Source of the DNA: Acidobacteriota bacterium
GTDB taxonomy: Bacteria; Acidobacteriota; Thermoanaerobaculia; Gp7-AA8
Assembly: GCA_003223695.1 (NCBI GenBank)
Contig: QHVY01000402.1
Coordinates: 2,388 to 7,824 of the forward strand
DNA length: 5,437 bases
Direction: 5' to 3'
A program made the translations under genes and the position numbers. Shown here piece by piece: positions 1-4,745 of the stretch. The stretch's first letter is position 1; every line of letters begins with the position of its first letter. The notes under the pieces are model-generated. The model was not told where the DNA came from. It did no database searches and saw nothing but the letters and a program-made list of their open reading frames with translations.

Positions 1-1
1 C

Positions 2-415
2 CTCGGAAACGTTCGTCAGCTCGATTACAAAACCATCCGTTATCGCGGCCACTGCGACAAATTCAAAACGATGATCGATCTCGGGCTCTGCCGCGGTGAA
101 GCGCGAAAGATGTTCAGCGAGCTCCTGGTGCGGAACCTGCCTGCCGATGAGGCGGATGTGGTGCTCGTGCGAGTCGAAGCCTCCGGCGGCGGCAAGAAGT
201 TGCGTTACGACATCATCGATCGCTTCGACGAAAAGACGGGGCTCAGCGCGATGATGCGTACGACGGCATTTCCCGCCTCGATCGTTGCGCTGATGATGGC
301 CCGAGGCCAGACGCAATCGAAAGGCGCGCTGCCTCAGGAGCGGTGTTTGAATCCAGATGTGTTCATGAGCGAACTCACTAAGCGGCAGATCAACGTCGTT
401 GAACAATGGATGTAG
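2..415 (+). CDS. Saccharopine dehydrogenase-family protein, C-terminal part (5' end outside window)
   Basis: The reading frame is open from the left edge (first full codon at position 2) to a TAG at 413-415, giving 137 visible residues, so the start lies upstream. The opening residues include LDYKTIRYRGHCDKFK, which resembles the conserved YKTLRYPGH-type segment of the catalytic C-terminal domain of saccharopine dehydrogenase / lysine 6-dehydrogenase relatives. The Rossmann NAD(P)-binding half would be upstream and cannot be checked. Family members act in lysine catabolism or synthesis, oxidising or reducing the lysine-derived secondary amine, but several bacterial members have other or unknown substrates, so the exact reaction is not assigned. 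The ATG at position 71 is internal, because conserved sequence continues upstream of it. The C-terminus ends ELTKRQINVVEQWM. The gene is followed immediately by an inverted heptamer repeat that starts on the base after the stop codon. Confidence 0.75.
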   Translation, partial: LGNVRQLDYKTIRYRGHCDKFKTMIDLGLCRGEARKMFSELLVRNLPADEADVVLVRVEASGGGKKLRYDIIDRFDEKTGLSAMMRTTAFPASIVALMMARGQTQSKGALPQERCLNPDVFMSELTKRQINVVEQWM

Positions 416-476
416 AGTGCCGAGTGATTAAGCAGCGAACTCTAACTCGGCACTAGGCACTGGGCACTGGGCACTG
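416..476. repeat. Inverted heptamer-repeat element, copy 1
   Basis: This element fills nearly the whole gap between the TAG at 413-415 and the ATG at 479. A left arm AGTGCCGAGT (416-425) is the exact reverse complement of ACTCGGCACT (445-454), with a 19-nt spacer. The right arm continues into a perfect 7-bp tandem array, GGCACTA followed by three copies of GGCACTG (449-476). No T-run follows, so it does not look like an intrinsic terminator. The same heptamer and the same layout recur at 1677-1739. Heptameric short tandem repeats are known from other bacterial groups such as cyanobacteria; whether this family is widespread in the source genome cannot be seen here. Confidence 0.85.
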
Positions 477-478
477 AT

Positions 479-826
479 ATGTATCTACTTCTTCGATGGC
501 TCATCAACACAGTGGCGCTCTTCCTCCTCGTTCAGTTCGTGCCTGGATTCCATGCCGATTCATGGGTGACGCTGGCCGTCGCCGCGCTCGTCCTCGGTCT
601 GCTGAACGCGATCGTGAAGCCGATTCTCTTCATTCTCACATTGCCTTTGACGATCGTCACCCTCGGTCTTTTTCTCATCGTTCTGAACGGCATCATGCTG
701 GAGATCACAGCGTGGCTCGTGAGCGGATTTCGTATCGACGATTTCATTTCGGCGTGCATCGGCGCGATCGTCCTCGGCATCATTTCGCTGATCACGCACC
801 GCATTGGACGCGAGCGGGAGAGTTGA
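479..826 (+). CDS. Four-helix membrane protein, phage-holin-4 / YvlD family
   Basis: This is a 115-residue, very hydrophobic protein with four predicted membrane helices at about residues 4-22, 29-50, 53-75 and 88-107. Family hallmarks are VPGF (21-24), NAIVKPIL (43-50), the LPLTIVTLGLF stretch followed by LNG (55-71), and GFRIDDF (83-89). They match the Phage_holin_4_2 (PF04020) / YvlD group. Despite the name, these are mostly chromosomal inner-membrane proteins of unknown function, and nothing nearby suggests a prophage or a lysis cassette. The length is normal for the family. ATG at 479 is chosen because the hydrophobic helix starts at once and the upstream bases belong to a heptamer repeat ending only 2 nt before it. 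No Shine-Dalgarno is visible. A C-terminal basic tail (THRIGRERES) probably faces the cytoplasm. The STAS gene follows after 16 nt, so co-transcription is likely. Confidence 0.82.
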   Translation: MYLLLRWLINTVALFLLVQFVPGFHADSWVTLAVAALVLGLLNAIVKPILFILTLPLTIVTLGLFLIVLNGIMLEITAWLVSGFRIDDFISACIGAIVLGIISLITHRIGRERES

Positions 827-842
827 ATAGACTACGCCGCGC

Positions 843-1193
843 GTGAACATCATCAAGAATCGGGTCGACGGCGTCACGATTCTCGACATCCAGGGCGTCA
901 TCAAACTGGGCGAGAGTGCGCGCGAGTTTTCGAGCTATTTAGAGAAGGTTCTCAACGACGACACCGGCCCCGTGCTGATCAATTTCGAATCGATTAACTA
1001 CATGGACTCGACAGGACTCGGCGAGTTGATCGGCTATCTGCAGAAATTCGAGGATCGCCAGCGCAAGATGGCCCTGGTGAAGCCGTCGCATCGGATTCTG
1101 GCGCTGTTGAAGATCACGAAACTCGACACGGTGTTCAAGATCTTCGACTCGCGTGAGACCGCGTTGGCCTACCTCAACGAACCGGCCGCATGA
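843..1193 (+). CDS. STAS-domain anti-sigma factor antagonist (SpoIIAA/RsbV-like)
   Basis: This 116-residue protein is a single STAS domain. The start is GTG at 843, the only start codon between an in-frame TAG (828-830) and the conserved domain; no Shine-Dalgarno is visible. The N-terminal strand VTILDIQGVIKLGE and the phospho-site motif NYMDSTGLGEL (52-62) are typical. Ser56 corresponds to the serine that an anti-sigma kinase phosphorylates in SpoIIAA/RsbV proteins. In that family, the dephosphorylated form binds the anti-sigma factor and frees the sigma factor. Here the site is intact, so the protein should be regulatable, but no RsbW-type kinase, PP2C phosphatase or sigma gene is present in the window, so the partners must be encoded elsewhere. 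The gene ends in tandem stops (TGA TAG). A role in general stress or in other partner-switching outputs such as motility or exopolysaccharide is possible. Confidence 0.9.
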   Translation: MNIIKNRVDGVTILDIQGVIKLGESAREFSSYLEKVLNDDTGPVLINFESINYMDSTGLGELIGYLQKFEDRQRKMALVKPSHRILALLKITKLDTVFKIFDSRETALAYLNEPAA

Positions 1194-1267
1194 TAGTGCT
1201 ATCACCCCGAGCGTCAGCGAGGGGCCTGGAGGAAGGGCGGCACCTGAATGCAGAGCATCGCCGCCTT
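1192..1267. repeat. Structured intergenic palindromic element (REP-like)
   Basis: The gap between the STAS gene and nuoA holds three adjoining dyads. The first is GATAG-TG-CTATC (1192-1203), overlapping the STAS stop. The second is a CCCC (1205-1208) and GGGG (1221-1224) pair around GAGCGTCAGCGA. The third is a nested stem in which AAGGGCGGC (1233-1241) pairs with GCCGCCTT (1260-1267) with one bulged G, enclosing ATGC-AGA-GCAT (1248-1258). No U-tract follows. The GC-rich, nested layout is like REP-type dispersed elements, but only one copy is visible here, so the repeat status is inferred. Confidence 0.5.
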
Positions 1268-1294
1268 GTCGTGAAGATGTTTTCTCATTAGCAT
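1266..1294 (+). promoter_or_regulatory. Possible sigma-70-type promoter for nuoA
   Basis: TTGTCG (1266-1271) and TAGCAT (1289-1294) each match 4 of 6 positions of the -35 and -10 consensus and are separated by exactly 17 bp. Transcription would begin near 1301, giving nuoA (ATG 1307) a leader of only about six bases. That would agree with the lack of a Shine-Dalgarno before nuoA. The matches are weak, so this is a candidate only. Confidence 0.3.
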
Positions 1295-1306
1295 GACGCC
1301 GTTTCT

Positions 1307-1678
1307 ATGACCCATACGTTCCTGCCCGTTCTCATCATGTTGATCATCGCCGTTGGTGTCGGCGGCACGATCCTCGGCCTCAACTGGGTGCTCGGCCGTC
1401 ATCAGCGGAACCCGTCGAAGCTCGCGCCGTATGAAAGCGGAGTTCCGCTGCTCGATCAGAATCGCAAGCGCGTCAACGTGCGCTTTTACCAGATCGCAAT
1501 GCTATTCATCCTGTTCGACATCGAAGCAGCGTTTCTCTATCCGTGGGCGGTGATTTATCGCGATGCGACACGCGGCCCATCGGGGATGTTCCTCTTCGGC
1601 GAGATGCTCCTTTTTATCGTGCTTCTCGCTGTTGGTTACGTTTACGTTTGGAAGAAGAGAGCATTTGATTGGGACTAG
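1307..1678 (+). CDS. nuoA: NADH-quinone oxidoreductase subunit A
   Basis: This 123-residue membrane subunit of respiratory complex I is homologous to mitochondrial ND3. Three membrane helices are visible at about residues 6-29, 61-82 and 95-116. The cytoplasmic loop carries PYESGVPLLDQ (41-51) and helix 2 carries FYQIAMLFILFDIEAAF (60-76), the most conserved parts of the family. Asp71 and Glu73 match the acidic pair (D79/E81 in E. coli NuoA) near the quinone/proton path. The length is normal. ATG 1307 is the only start available: an in-frame TAG lies at 1289-1291 with no start codon between. No Shine-Dalgarno is present. Normally nuoB follows nuoA, but here the stop codon runs straight into an inverted heptamer repeat and then nuoE. 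The subunit can only work with NuoBCD/HIJKLMN encoded elsewhere. Confidence 0.96.
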   Translation: MTHTFLPVLIMLIIAVGVGGTILGLNWVLGRHQRNPSKLAPYESGVPLLDQNRKRVNVRFYQIAMLFILFDIEAAFLYPWAVIYRDATRGPSGMFLFGEMLLFIVLLAVGYVYVWKKRAFDWD

Positions 1679-1739
1679 TGCCTAGTGCCCAGTGCCCAGG
1701 AATTCTCGGCTGGGCACTGGGCACCGGGTACTGGGCACT
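1677..1739. repeat. Inverted heptamer-repeat element, copy 2 (long hairpin)
   Basis: The left arm (1677-1699) consists of AGTGCCT, AGTGCCC, AGTGCCC, AG. The right arm (1710-1739) consists of CT then GGGCACT, GGGCACC, GGGTACT, GGGCACT. They are separated by a 10-nt loop GAATTCTCGG. Over 23 paired positions, 20 are Watson-Crick and two more are G-U, the first 15 from the loop being perfect. The element begins inside the nuoA stop codon and ends 5 nt before the nuoE ATG. No T-run follows. It is built from the same heptamer as the element at 416-476, with more units on the left arm and a shorter loop. Confidence 0.88.
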
Positions 1740-1744
1740 TAAAC

Positions 1745-2275
1745 ATGGCTGACCTGCGCCCCGACAATCCATACGCGCCCGATCGATTTCCCGATCGCGA
1801 AAGGCGCGTCGAATTTCCGCCGGACGCGAAAGAGAAGTTCGAATACATCCTGACTCGCTATCCGACCAAAGAAGCGGCGCTGCTTCCGACGTTACACCTG
1901 GCCCAGGAAGTCTTCGGCTGGATTTCGCCGGAGGTGGTGCACTACGTCGGATCGCTGCTCGATCTCTCACCGGCGACGGTCTTCGGTGTTGTGTCGTTCT
2001 ACAACATGTATAACCAGAAGCCGGTCGGCAAATACCACCTCCAGGTCTGCACGAACCTGAGCTGCATGGTCAACCGCGCGTACGACATCTACGAGCATCT
2101 TTGCGAGAAACTCGATGTGCAGCCGGGCCAGACCACTGCCGACGGCCGGTACACGGTCGCTGAAGTCGAGTGCCTCGGCTCCTGCGACACGGCGCCCGTG
2201 GTGCAGATCAACAACGACTATCACGAGAACATGAGCGTGGAGAAGATGGACGCATGGATCCGATCAAGATCCTGA
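1745..2275 (+). CDS. nuoE: NADH-quinone oxidoreductase subunit E (24 kDa, [2Fe-2S] N1a)
   Basis: This 176-residue thioredoxin-fold iron-sulfur subunit belongs to the NADH-dehydrogenase arm of complex I. The four [2Fe-2S] ligands are in the family spacing: Cys102 and Cys107 (CTNLSC), then Cys143 and Cys147 (CLGSC, followed by DTAP). The N-terminal helical part includes LLPTLHLAQEVFGWIS (46-61) and the VVSFYNMY strand region (82-89), both typical. The start is placed at ATG 1745. A GTG in frame at 1685 would add 20 residues encoded mostly by the heptamer repeat, which is unlikely to be real protein. No Shine-Dalgarno is visible; the sequence before the ATG is GGGCACTTAAAC. The 3' end overlaps nuoF by 22 nt, which indicates translational coupling. 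All catalytic residues are intact, in contrast to nuoF. Confidence 0.95.
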   Translation: MADLRPDNPYAPDRFPDRERRVEFPPDAKEKFEYILTRYPTKEAALLPTLHLAQEVFGWISPEVVHYVGSLLDLSPATVFGVVSFYNMYNQKPVGKYHLQVCTNLSCMVNRAYDIYEHLCEKLDVQPGQTTADGRYTVAEVECLGSCDTAPVVQINNDYHENMSVEKMDAWIRSRS

Positions 2276-3533
2276 CGGCGAATATCGATAAGCCGAACTC
2301 CACGTCGATCGATGTGTACATCGACGCCGGCGGCTACAAAGCTGCCGAGAAGGCGCTGAAGATGAAGCCGGATGAGATCACGCAGATCGTGAAGGATTCC
2401 GAGCTGCGCGGGCGGGGTGGGGCGGGATTTCCCACCGGAGCGAAGTGGGGCTTTGTGCCAAAGAATGCGCCGAAGCCGACCTACCTTCTGTGTAACGCAG
2501 ACGAGTCGGAGCCGGGAACATTCAAGGACCGCCTGCTCATCGAAAAGGATCCGCATCTGATGATCGAAGGGATGATCATCGCTACGTCTATATTCGCGGC
2601 GAGTTCTATTACGGCGCGATGGTGCTGGAGAAAGCGCTCGCCGAGTGCCGCGAGCGCGGCTTCCTCGGCAAGAATATTTTCGGCAGCGGGTTCGACTTCG
2701 ATATCACCGTCGCGCGAGGAGCCGGGGCCTACATCTGCGGTGAAGAGACGGGGCTCATCGAGTCGATCGAAGGAAAACGCGGACAGCCGCGCGTCAAGCC
2801 GCCGTTTCCCGCGGTCATCGGCGCCTTTGGCGGACCGACGGTCGTGCAAAACGTCGAGACGCTGACGTGTGTACCGTTGATCATCAACAACGGCGCGGAG
2901 TGGTTCAAATCGTTCGGCAGCCCCAAGAACACCGGGCCGAAGCTCTACTGCGTTTCCGGAACGGTGAAGAAACCGGGCGTTTATGAGTTTCCGATGGGCA
3001 TCACTATTAAAGAGCTCGTCTTTGATCACTGCGGCGGTGTACCGGATGGTCGAACGCTCAAAGCAGTGATTCCCGGCGGCGCGTCGGCGCCAATGCTCAC
3101 AGCAGATGAGATCGACATTCCCCTGAATTTCGACGCCCTGATGAAAGCGGGATCAATGCTCGGATCCGCCGGAATCATCGTGCTGGATGACTCCGTCTGT
3201 ATCGTCGACGCCGTGTGGCGGCTCTCAAAATTTTTTGCGCACGAGTCGTGCGGACAATGCACACCGTGTCGGGAGGGCACGAACTGGCTCGAGTCGATTC
3301 TCGATCGCATCGAGCGCGGCGGCGGCCGCGCGTCAGATCCCGATCTGTTGCTCGACATGTCCGACAATATCGGCGGCAAATCGCTTTGCGCATTGGGAGA
3401 TGCGGCAATCGGCCCCGTGATCTCCTCGGTGAAGAAATTCCGCAGCGAGTACATGCACCACATCGAACAGAAGAGCTGTCTTCCCGAAACGCGTCGTTAT
3501 CGGCGCCTCGAAATGCCTGTCGCAGCGCACTGA
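2254..3533 (+). pseudogene. nuoF: NADH-quinone oxidoreductase subunit F, disrupted by an internal deletion/frameshift
   Basis: NuoF binds NADH, FMN and the N3 [4Fe-4S] cluster of complex I. ATG 2254 (weak GGAG upstream, overlapping nuoE) opens a frame with the FMN-site motif GRGGAGFPTGAKW (residues 53-65) and NADESEPGTFKDR (81-93), conserved through MIEGMIIA (103-110). The frame then becomes nonsense and would stop at 2865. Conservation resumes in another frame from about 2577 with HRYVYIRGEFYYGA and continues through GAYICGEETGLIE, the N3 ligands SCGQCTPC (Cys codons at 3249, 3258, 3267) and the fourth Cys (codon 3387), to TGA 3531-3533. Compared with E. coli NuoF and Thermus Nqo1, nine residues lie between the GMII-A position and the Y of YIYVRGE. 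Here the distance is 28 bp short, giving both loss and frameshift. The rebuilt length, about 435 residues, is normal. Both halves look under selection, so the lesion is recent or an assembly error. ATG 2619 is internal, not a true start. Confidence 0.9.
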
Positions 3534-3545
3534 TCCGCGCGCGCT

Positions 3546-3563
3546 CTGGCAACCTCCTTGCGA
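3546..3563 (+). promoter_or_regulatory. Sigma-54 (RpoN) type -24/-12 promoter
   Basis: CTGGCAACCTCCTTGCGA fits the RpoN consensus YTGGCACG-N4-TTGCW. It has TGGCA at the -24 element, TTGC at the -12 element, and exactly 10 nt between the invariant GG (3548-3549) and GC (3560-3561). The predicted start is near 3572, leaving a leader of about 27 nt that contains the Shine-Dalgarno at 3585-3591. The site lies in the gap after nuoF and points into the secreted OB-fold gene. An enhancer-binding protein site would be expected upstream, inside the nuoF 3' end; none was recognised. TATTAT at 3565-3570 is -10-like but lacks a matching -35. Confidence 0.55.
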
Positions 3564-3584
3564 GTATTATTTGCAGCTGTACGT

Positions 3585-3591
3585 AAGGAGG
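3585..3591 (+). promoter_or_regulatory. Strong Shine-Dalgarno deciding start of OB-fold gene
   Basis: AAGGAGG sits 7 nt before ATG 3599, the optimal distance. It favours ATG 3599 over the adjoining in-frame TTG at 3596. Confidence 0.9.
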
Positions 3592-3598
3592 AAACTTG

Positions 3599-4174
3599 AT
3601 GAAAAATAAACAGTTAACAGTTGTGGCGGCTGTGGTCGGTCTGATGTTGTTGCTGAGCTCAGCTGCCGCATTCGCGCAGGACAACTATCAGTACCGCGCT
3701 GACCGCATCTCGACCCAGGGCCGAATCACCACCATGACGCGGGAAGGTGATCAGTACCGCGTCACGCTGAATCACGGCGCGTATACCTACTACGTGCCCG
3801 TGTCCACGGTTGTGAACCGAGACCTGCGCGTCGGCGATCGCGTTCGTATTGACGGGCTTATCTCCGGCGATGTCGTGAATGCCGACATGGTCGCGTTTCC
3901 AGGGGAGGCGTCGTATGCGCGAGATCCGATGTATCGGGGTGTGCCGTACGGTTCGATTGGATGGATGAGCGGTGTTGTTCAGAGCACCAACCGTCATATG
4001 GGATACCTCACGGTGCGCGATGATGCGAACGGGATCAACTATAAGATCGACGTCCGCAATATGGATCGGTCACGTCCGATCAACGTGTGGGGTCTCCGCC
4101 CCGGCGATCACATCACGATCAACGGTGGTTGGGAGAATCGAAACACGTTCAACGCGACGCGGATCGAGTATTAA
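3599..4174 (+). CDS. Secreted tandem OB-fold-like protein, function unknown
   Basis: This 191-residue protein has a classic signal peptide: MKNKQ, a hydrophobic core of about residues 6-23, and a cleavage site AFA|QDNY after residue 26. The mature part holds two similar beta-rich units. Unit 1, about 39-100, runs from GRITTM through LRVGDRVRIDG to NADMVAF. Unit 2, about 121-191, runs from GWMSGVVQS through LRPGDHITING to FNATRIEY. Each has the pattern of an OB-fold like the DUF5666 group of secreted proteins (G-x-I/V ... strand ... L-x-x-GD-x-v-x-I-x-G ... a-x-x-I/V). There are no cysteines, catalytic motifs or sortase/lipid anchors, so a periplasmic or extracellular binding or structural role is inferred. 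The gene is a unit by itself, with a sigma-54-like promoter and strong Shine-Dalgarno upstream and an intrinsic terminator six bases after the TAA. That suggests regulation separate from nuoF. No specific ligand can be named. Confidence 0.82.
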   Translation: MKNKQLTVVAAVVGLMLLLSSAAAFAQDNYQYRADRISTQGRITTMTREGDQYRVTLNHGAYTYYVPVSTVVNRDLRVGDRVRIDGLISGDVVNADMVAFPGEASYARDPMYRGVPYGSIGWMSGVVQSTNRHMGYLTVRDDANGINYKIDVRNMDRSRPINVWGLRPGDHITINGGWENRNTFNATRIEY

Positions 4175-4179
4175 TCAAG

Positions 4180-4205
4180 AAAGGCCGGCTGCCTGCCGGC
4201 CTTTT
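4180..4205 (+). terminator. Rho-independent terminator after the OB-fold gene
   Basis: AAAGGCCGGC (4180-4189) and GCCGGCCTTT (4195-4204) are perfect complements around a TGCCT loop. The stem ends in TTTT (4202-4205). It lies 5 nt after the TAA of the secreted OB-fold gene. The A-flank also makes it partly bidirectional, but no minus-strand gene is seen. Confidence 0.92.
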
Positions 4206-4256
4206 CACTACACCACGTAGAAAATTTGCCGTTGCAACGATTCCGAGGGAGCCTCG

Positions 4257-4310
4257 GTGGAGGACAGGCAATCCTGCCTGTCCGGACAGGCGAGATCGCC
4301 TGTCCTCCAC
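4257..4310. repeat. Quadruple alternating palindrome, GGACAGGC/GCCTGTCC
   Basis: There are four alternating copies: GGACAGGC (4262-4269), GCCTGTCC (4276-4283), GGACAGGC (4284-4291) and GCCTGTCC (4298-4305). Neighbouring copies can form two tandem hairpins with loops AATCCT and GAGATC. Alternatively, the outer arms GTGGAGGACAGGC (4257-4269) and GCCTGTCCTCCAC (4298-4310) pair perfectly over 13 bp around an inner 16-bp palindrome. A smaller hairpin, CCGAGG-GAG-CCTCGG (4243-4257), and the palindrome GTTGCAAC (4231-4238) lie just upstream. The rest of the 4206-4256 gap shows no clear promoter. The layout suggests a dispersed palindromic element; only this copy is in the window. Confidence 0.88.
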
Positions 4311-4318
4311 AAAGGAGG
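4304..4318 (+). promoter_or_regulatory. Shine-Dalgarno of EVE gene with possible sequestering hairpin
   Basis: AAAGGAGG (4311-4318) precedes ATG 4323 by 4 nt and sets the start of the EVE-domain gene. The last bases of the palindrome, CCTCC (4304-4308), can pair with GGAGG (4314-4318) around the loop ACAAA, hiding the ribosome site. The same CCTCC is also the partner of GGAGG at 4259-4263 in the long palindrome form, so the two structures exclude each other. The role as a switch is inference. Confidence 0.5.
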
Positions 4319-4322
4319 ATGT

Positions 4323-4721
4323 ATGCGCTTTTGGATCAGCACCGTCTCTCGGGCTCACGTTCAGAATGGAATTGCCGGCGGATTCGCGGAAGATGACGAA
4401 TCGCGGCTGAAGCGGCTTTCGCCAGGCGATCGCATCGTTTTCTATGCGCCGCGGCCCGATCAACGTTTCACGGCGATCGCCGAAGTTGTCGACGGCGGTC
4501 CGTATCAGTCAGGGGAAGTCTGGCGGCGAAACGTAATCTTCCGCGACGGCAACGAGCTCGCGGTTCAGCCGCTGATCGATACGCTCAATTTCATTCGCGA
4601 CAAGCGGAGCTGGGGCGTGTTCTTCCGTCGCGGCTTTTTCGAAATCAACGAATCGGATTTCCGCACGCTCGAGCGCGGGTTTGGGACCGCTGTCACGGTA
4701 GGCGCCGCCAAGGCGGGTTAA
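4323..4721 (+). CDS. EVE-domain protein (stand-alone, PUA/YTH-like fold)
   Basis: This 132-residue protein is almost entirely an EVE domain (PF01878, the UPF0310 kind). Features in order are MRFWISTVSRAHV at the N-terminus (with Trp4), GGFAE (19-23), LKRLSPGDRIVFYAP (29-43), FTAIAEV (49-55), PY (60-61), WRRNVIF (67-73), and SWGVFFRRGFFEINESDF (96-113), which ends the fold. EVE domains are related to PUA and YTH domains and recognise modified bases in RNA or DNA; in prokaryotes some are fused to restriction nucleases or occur alone. No nuclease or partner is fused here. The start is ATG 4323, set by AAAGGAGG. An in-frame GTG at 4257 would translate the palindrome and is rejected. The gene follows a terminator and a palindromic element, so a promoter between 4206 and 4320 is expected but not recognised. 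The lipoprotein gene begins 24 nt downstream. Confidence 0.85.
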   Translation: MRFWISTVSRAHVQNGIAGGFAEDDESRLKRLSPGDRIVFYAPRPDQRFTAIAEVVDGGPYQSGEVWRRNVIFRDGNELAVQPLIDTLNFIRDKRSWGVFFRRGFFEINESDFRTLERGFGTAVTVGAAKAG

Positions 4722-4731
4722 TATTTTCCGG

Positions 4732-4745
4732 AAGGAGGTCCCTCC
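4732..4745 (+). promoter_or_regulatory. Near-perfect Shine-Dalgarno of lipoprotein gene
   Basis: AAGGAGGT (4732-4739) stands 6 nt before ATG 4746. CTCC (4742-4745), directly before the ATG, can pair with GGAG (4734-4737) around a GTCC tetraloop, a weak four-pair self-closure of the ribosome site. Confidence 0.8.

Noticed and set aside
416..476. Intrinsic terminators at the heptamer elements (416-476 and 1677-1739)
   Set aside because: The hairpins are strong, especially the second, but neither is followed by a run of T; they abut start codons instead.
479..826. Prophage lysis holin
   Set aside because: The family name contains holin, but there is no endolysin or any phage gene nearby, and most members are ordinary chromosomal membrane proteins.
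1685..1744. Upstream GTG start for nuoE at 1685
   Set aside because: The extra 20 residues are encoded mainly by the heptamer repeat, do not resemble the NuoE N-terminus, and have no ribosome site.
2570..2590. Programmed ribosomal frameshift in nuoF
   Set aside because: There is no slippery heptamer or downstream stimulatory structure evident, and about nine conserved residues are missing as well as the frame being changed, so a simple frameshift would not restore the protein.
2481..3029. Minus-strand open frames opposite nuoF and elsewhere
   Set aside because: They mirror the codon pattern of the + strand genes, have no recognisable domains or ribosome sites, and overlap well-conserved coding sequence.
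3596..3598. TTG start for the OB-fold gene
   Set aside because: ATG 3599 adjoins it, is the better codon, and has ideal 7-nt spacing from AAGGAGG.
4257..4310. CRISPR array
   Set aside because: The GGACAGGC and GGGCACT repeats are too short, lack unique regular spacers, and have no cas genes nearby.
4257..4322. Upstream GTG start for the EVE gene at 4257
   Set aside because: It would translate the palindrome; the strong AAAGGAGG directly before ATG 4323 and the family N-terminus MRFWI support the later start.
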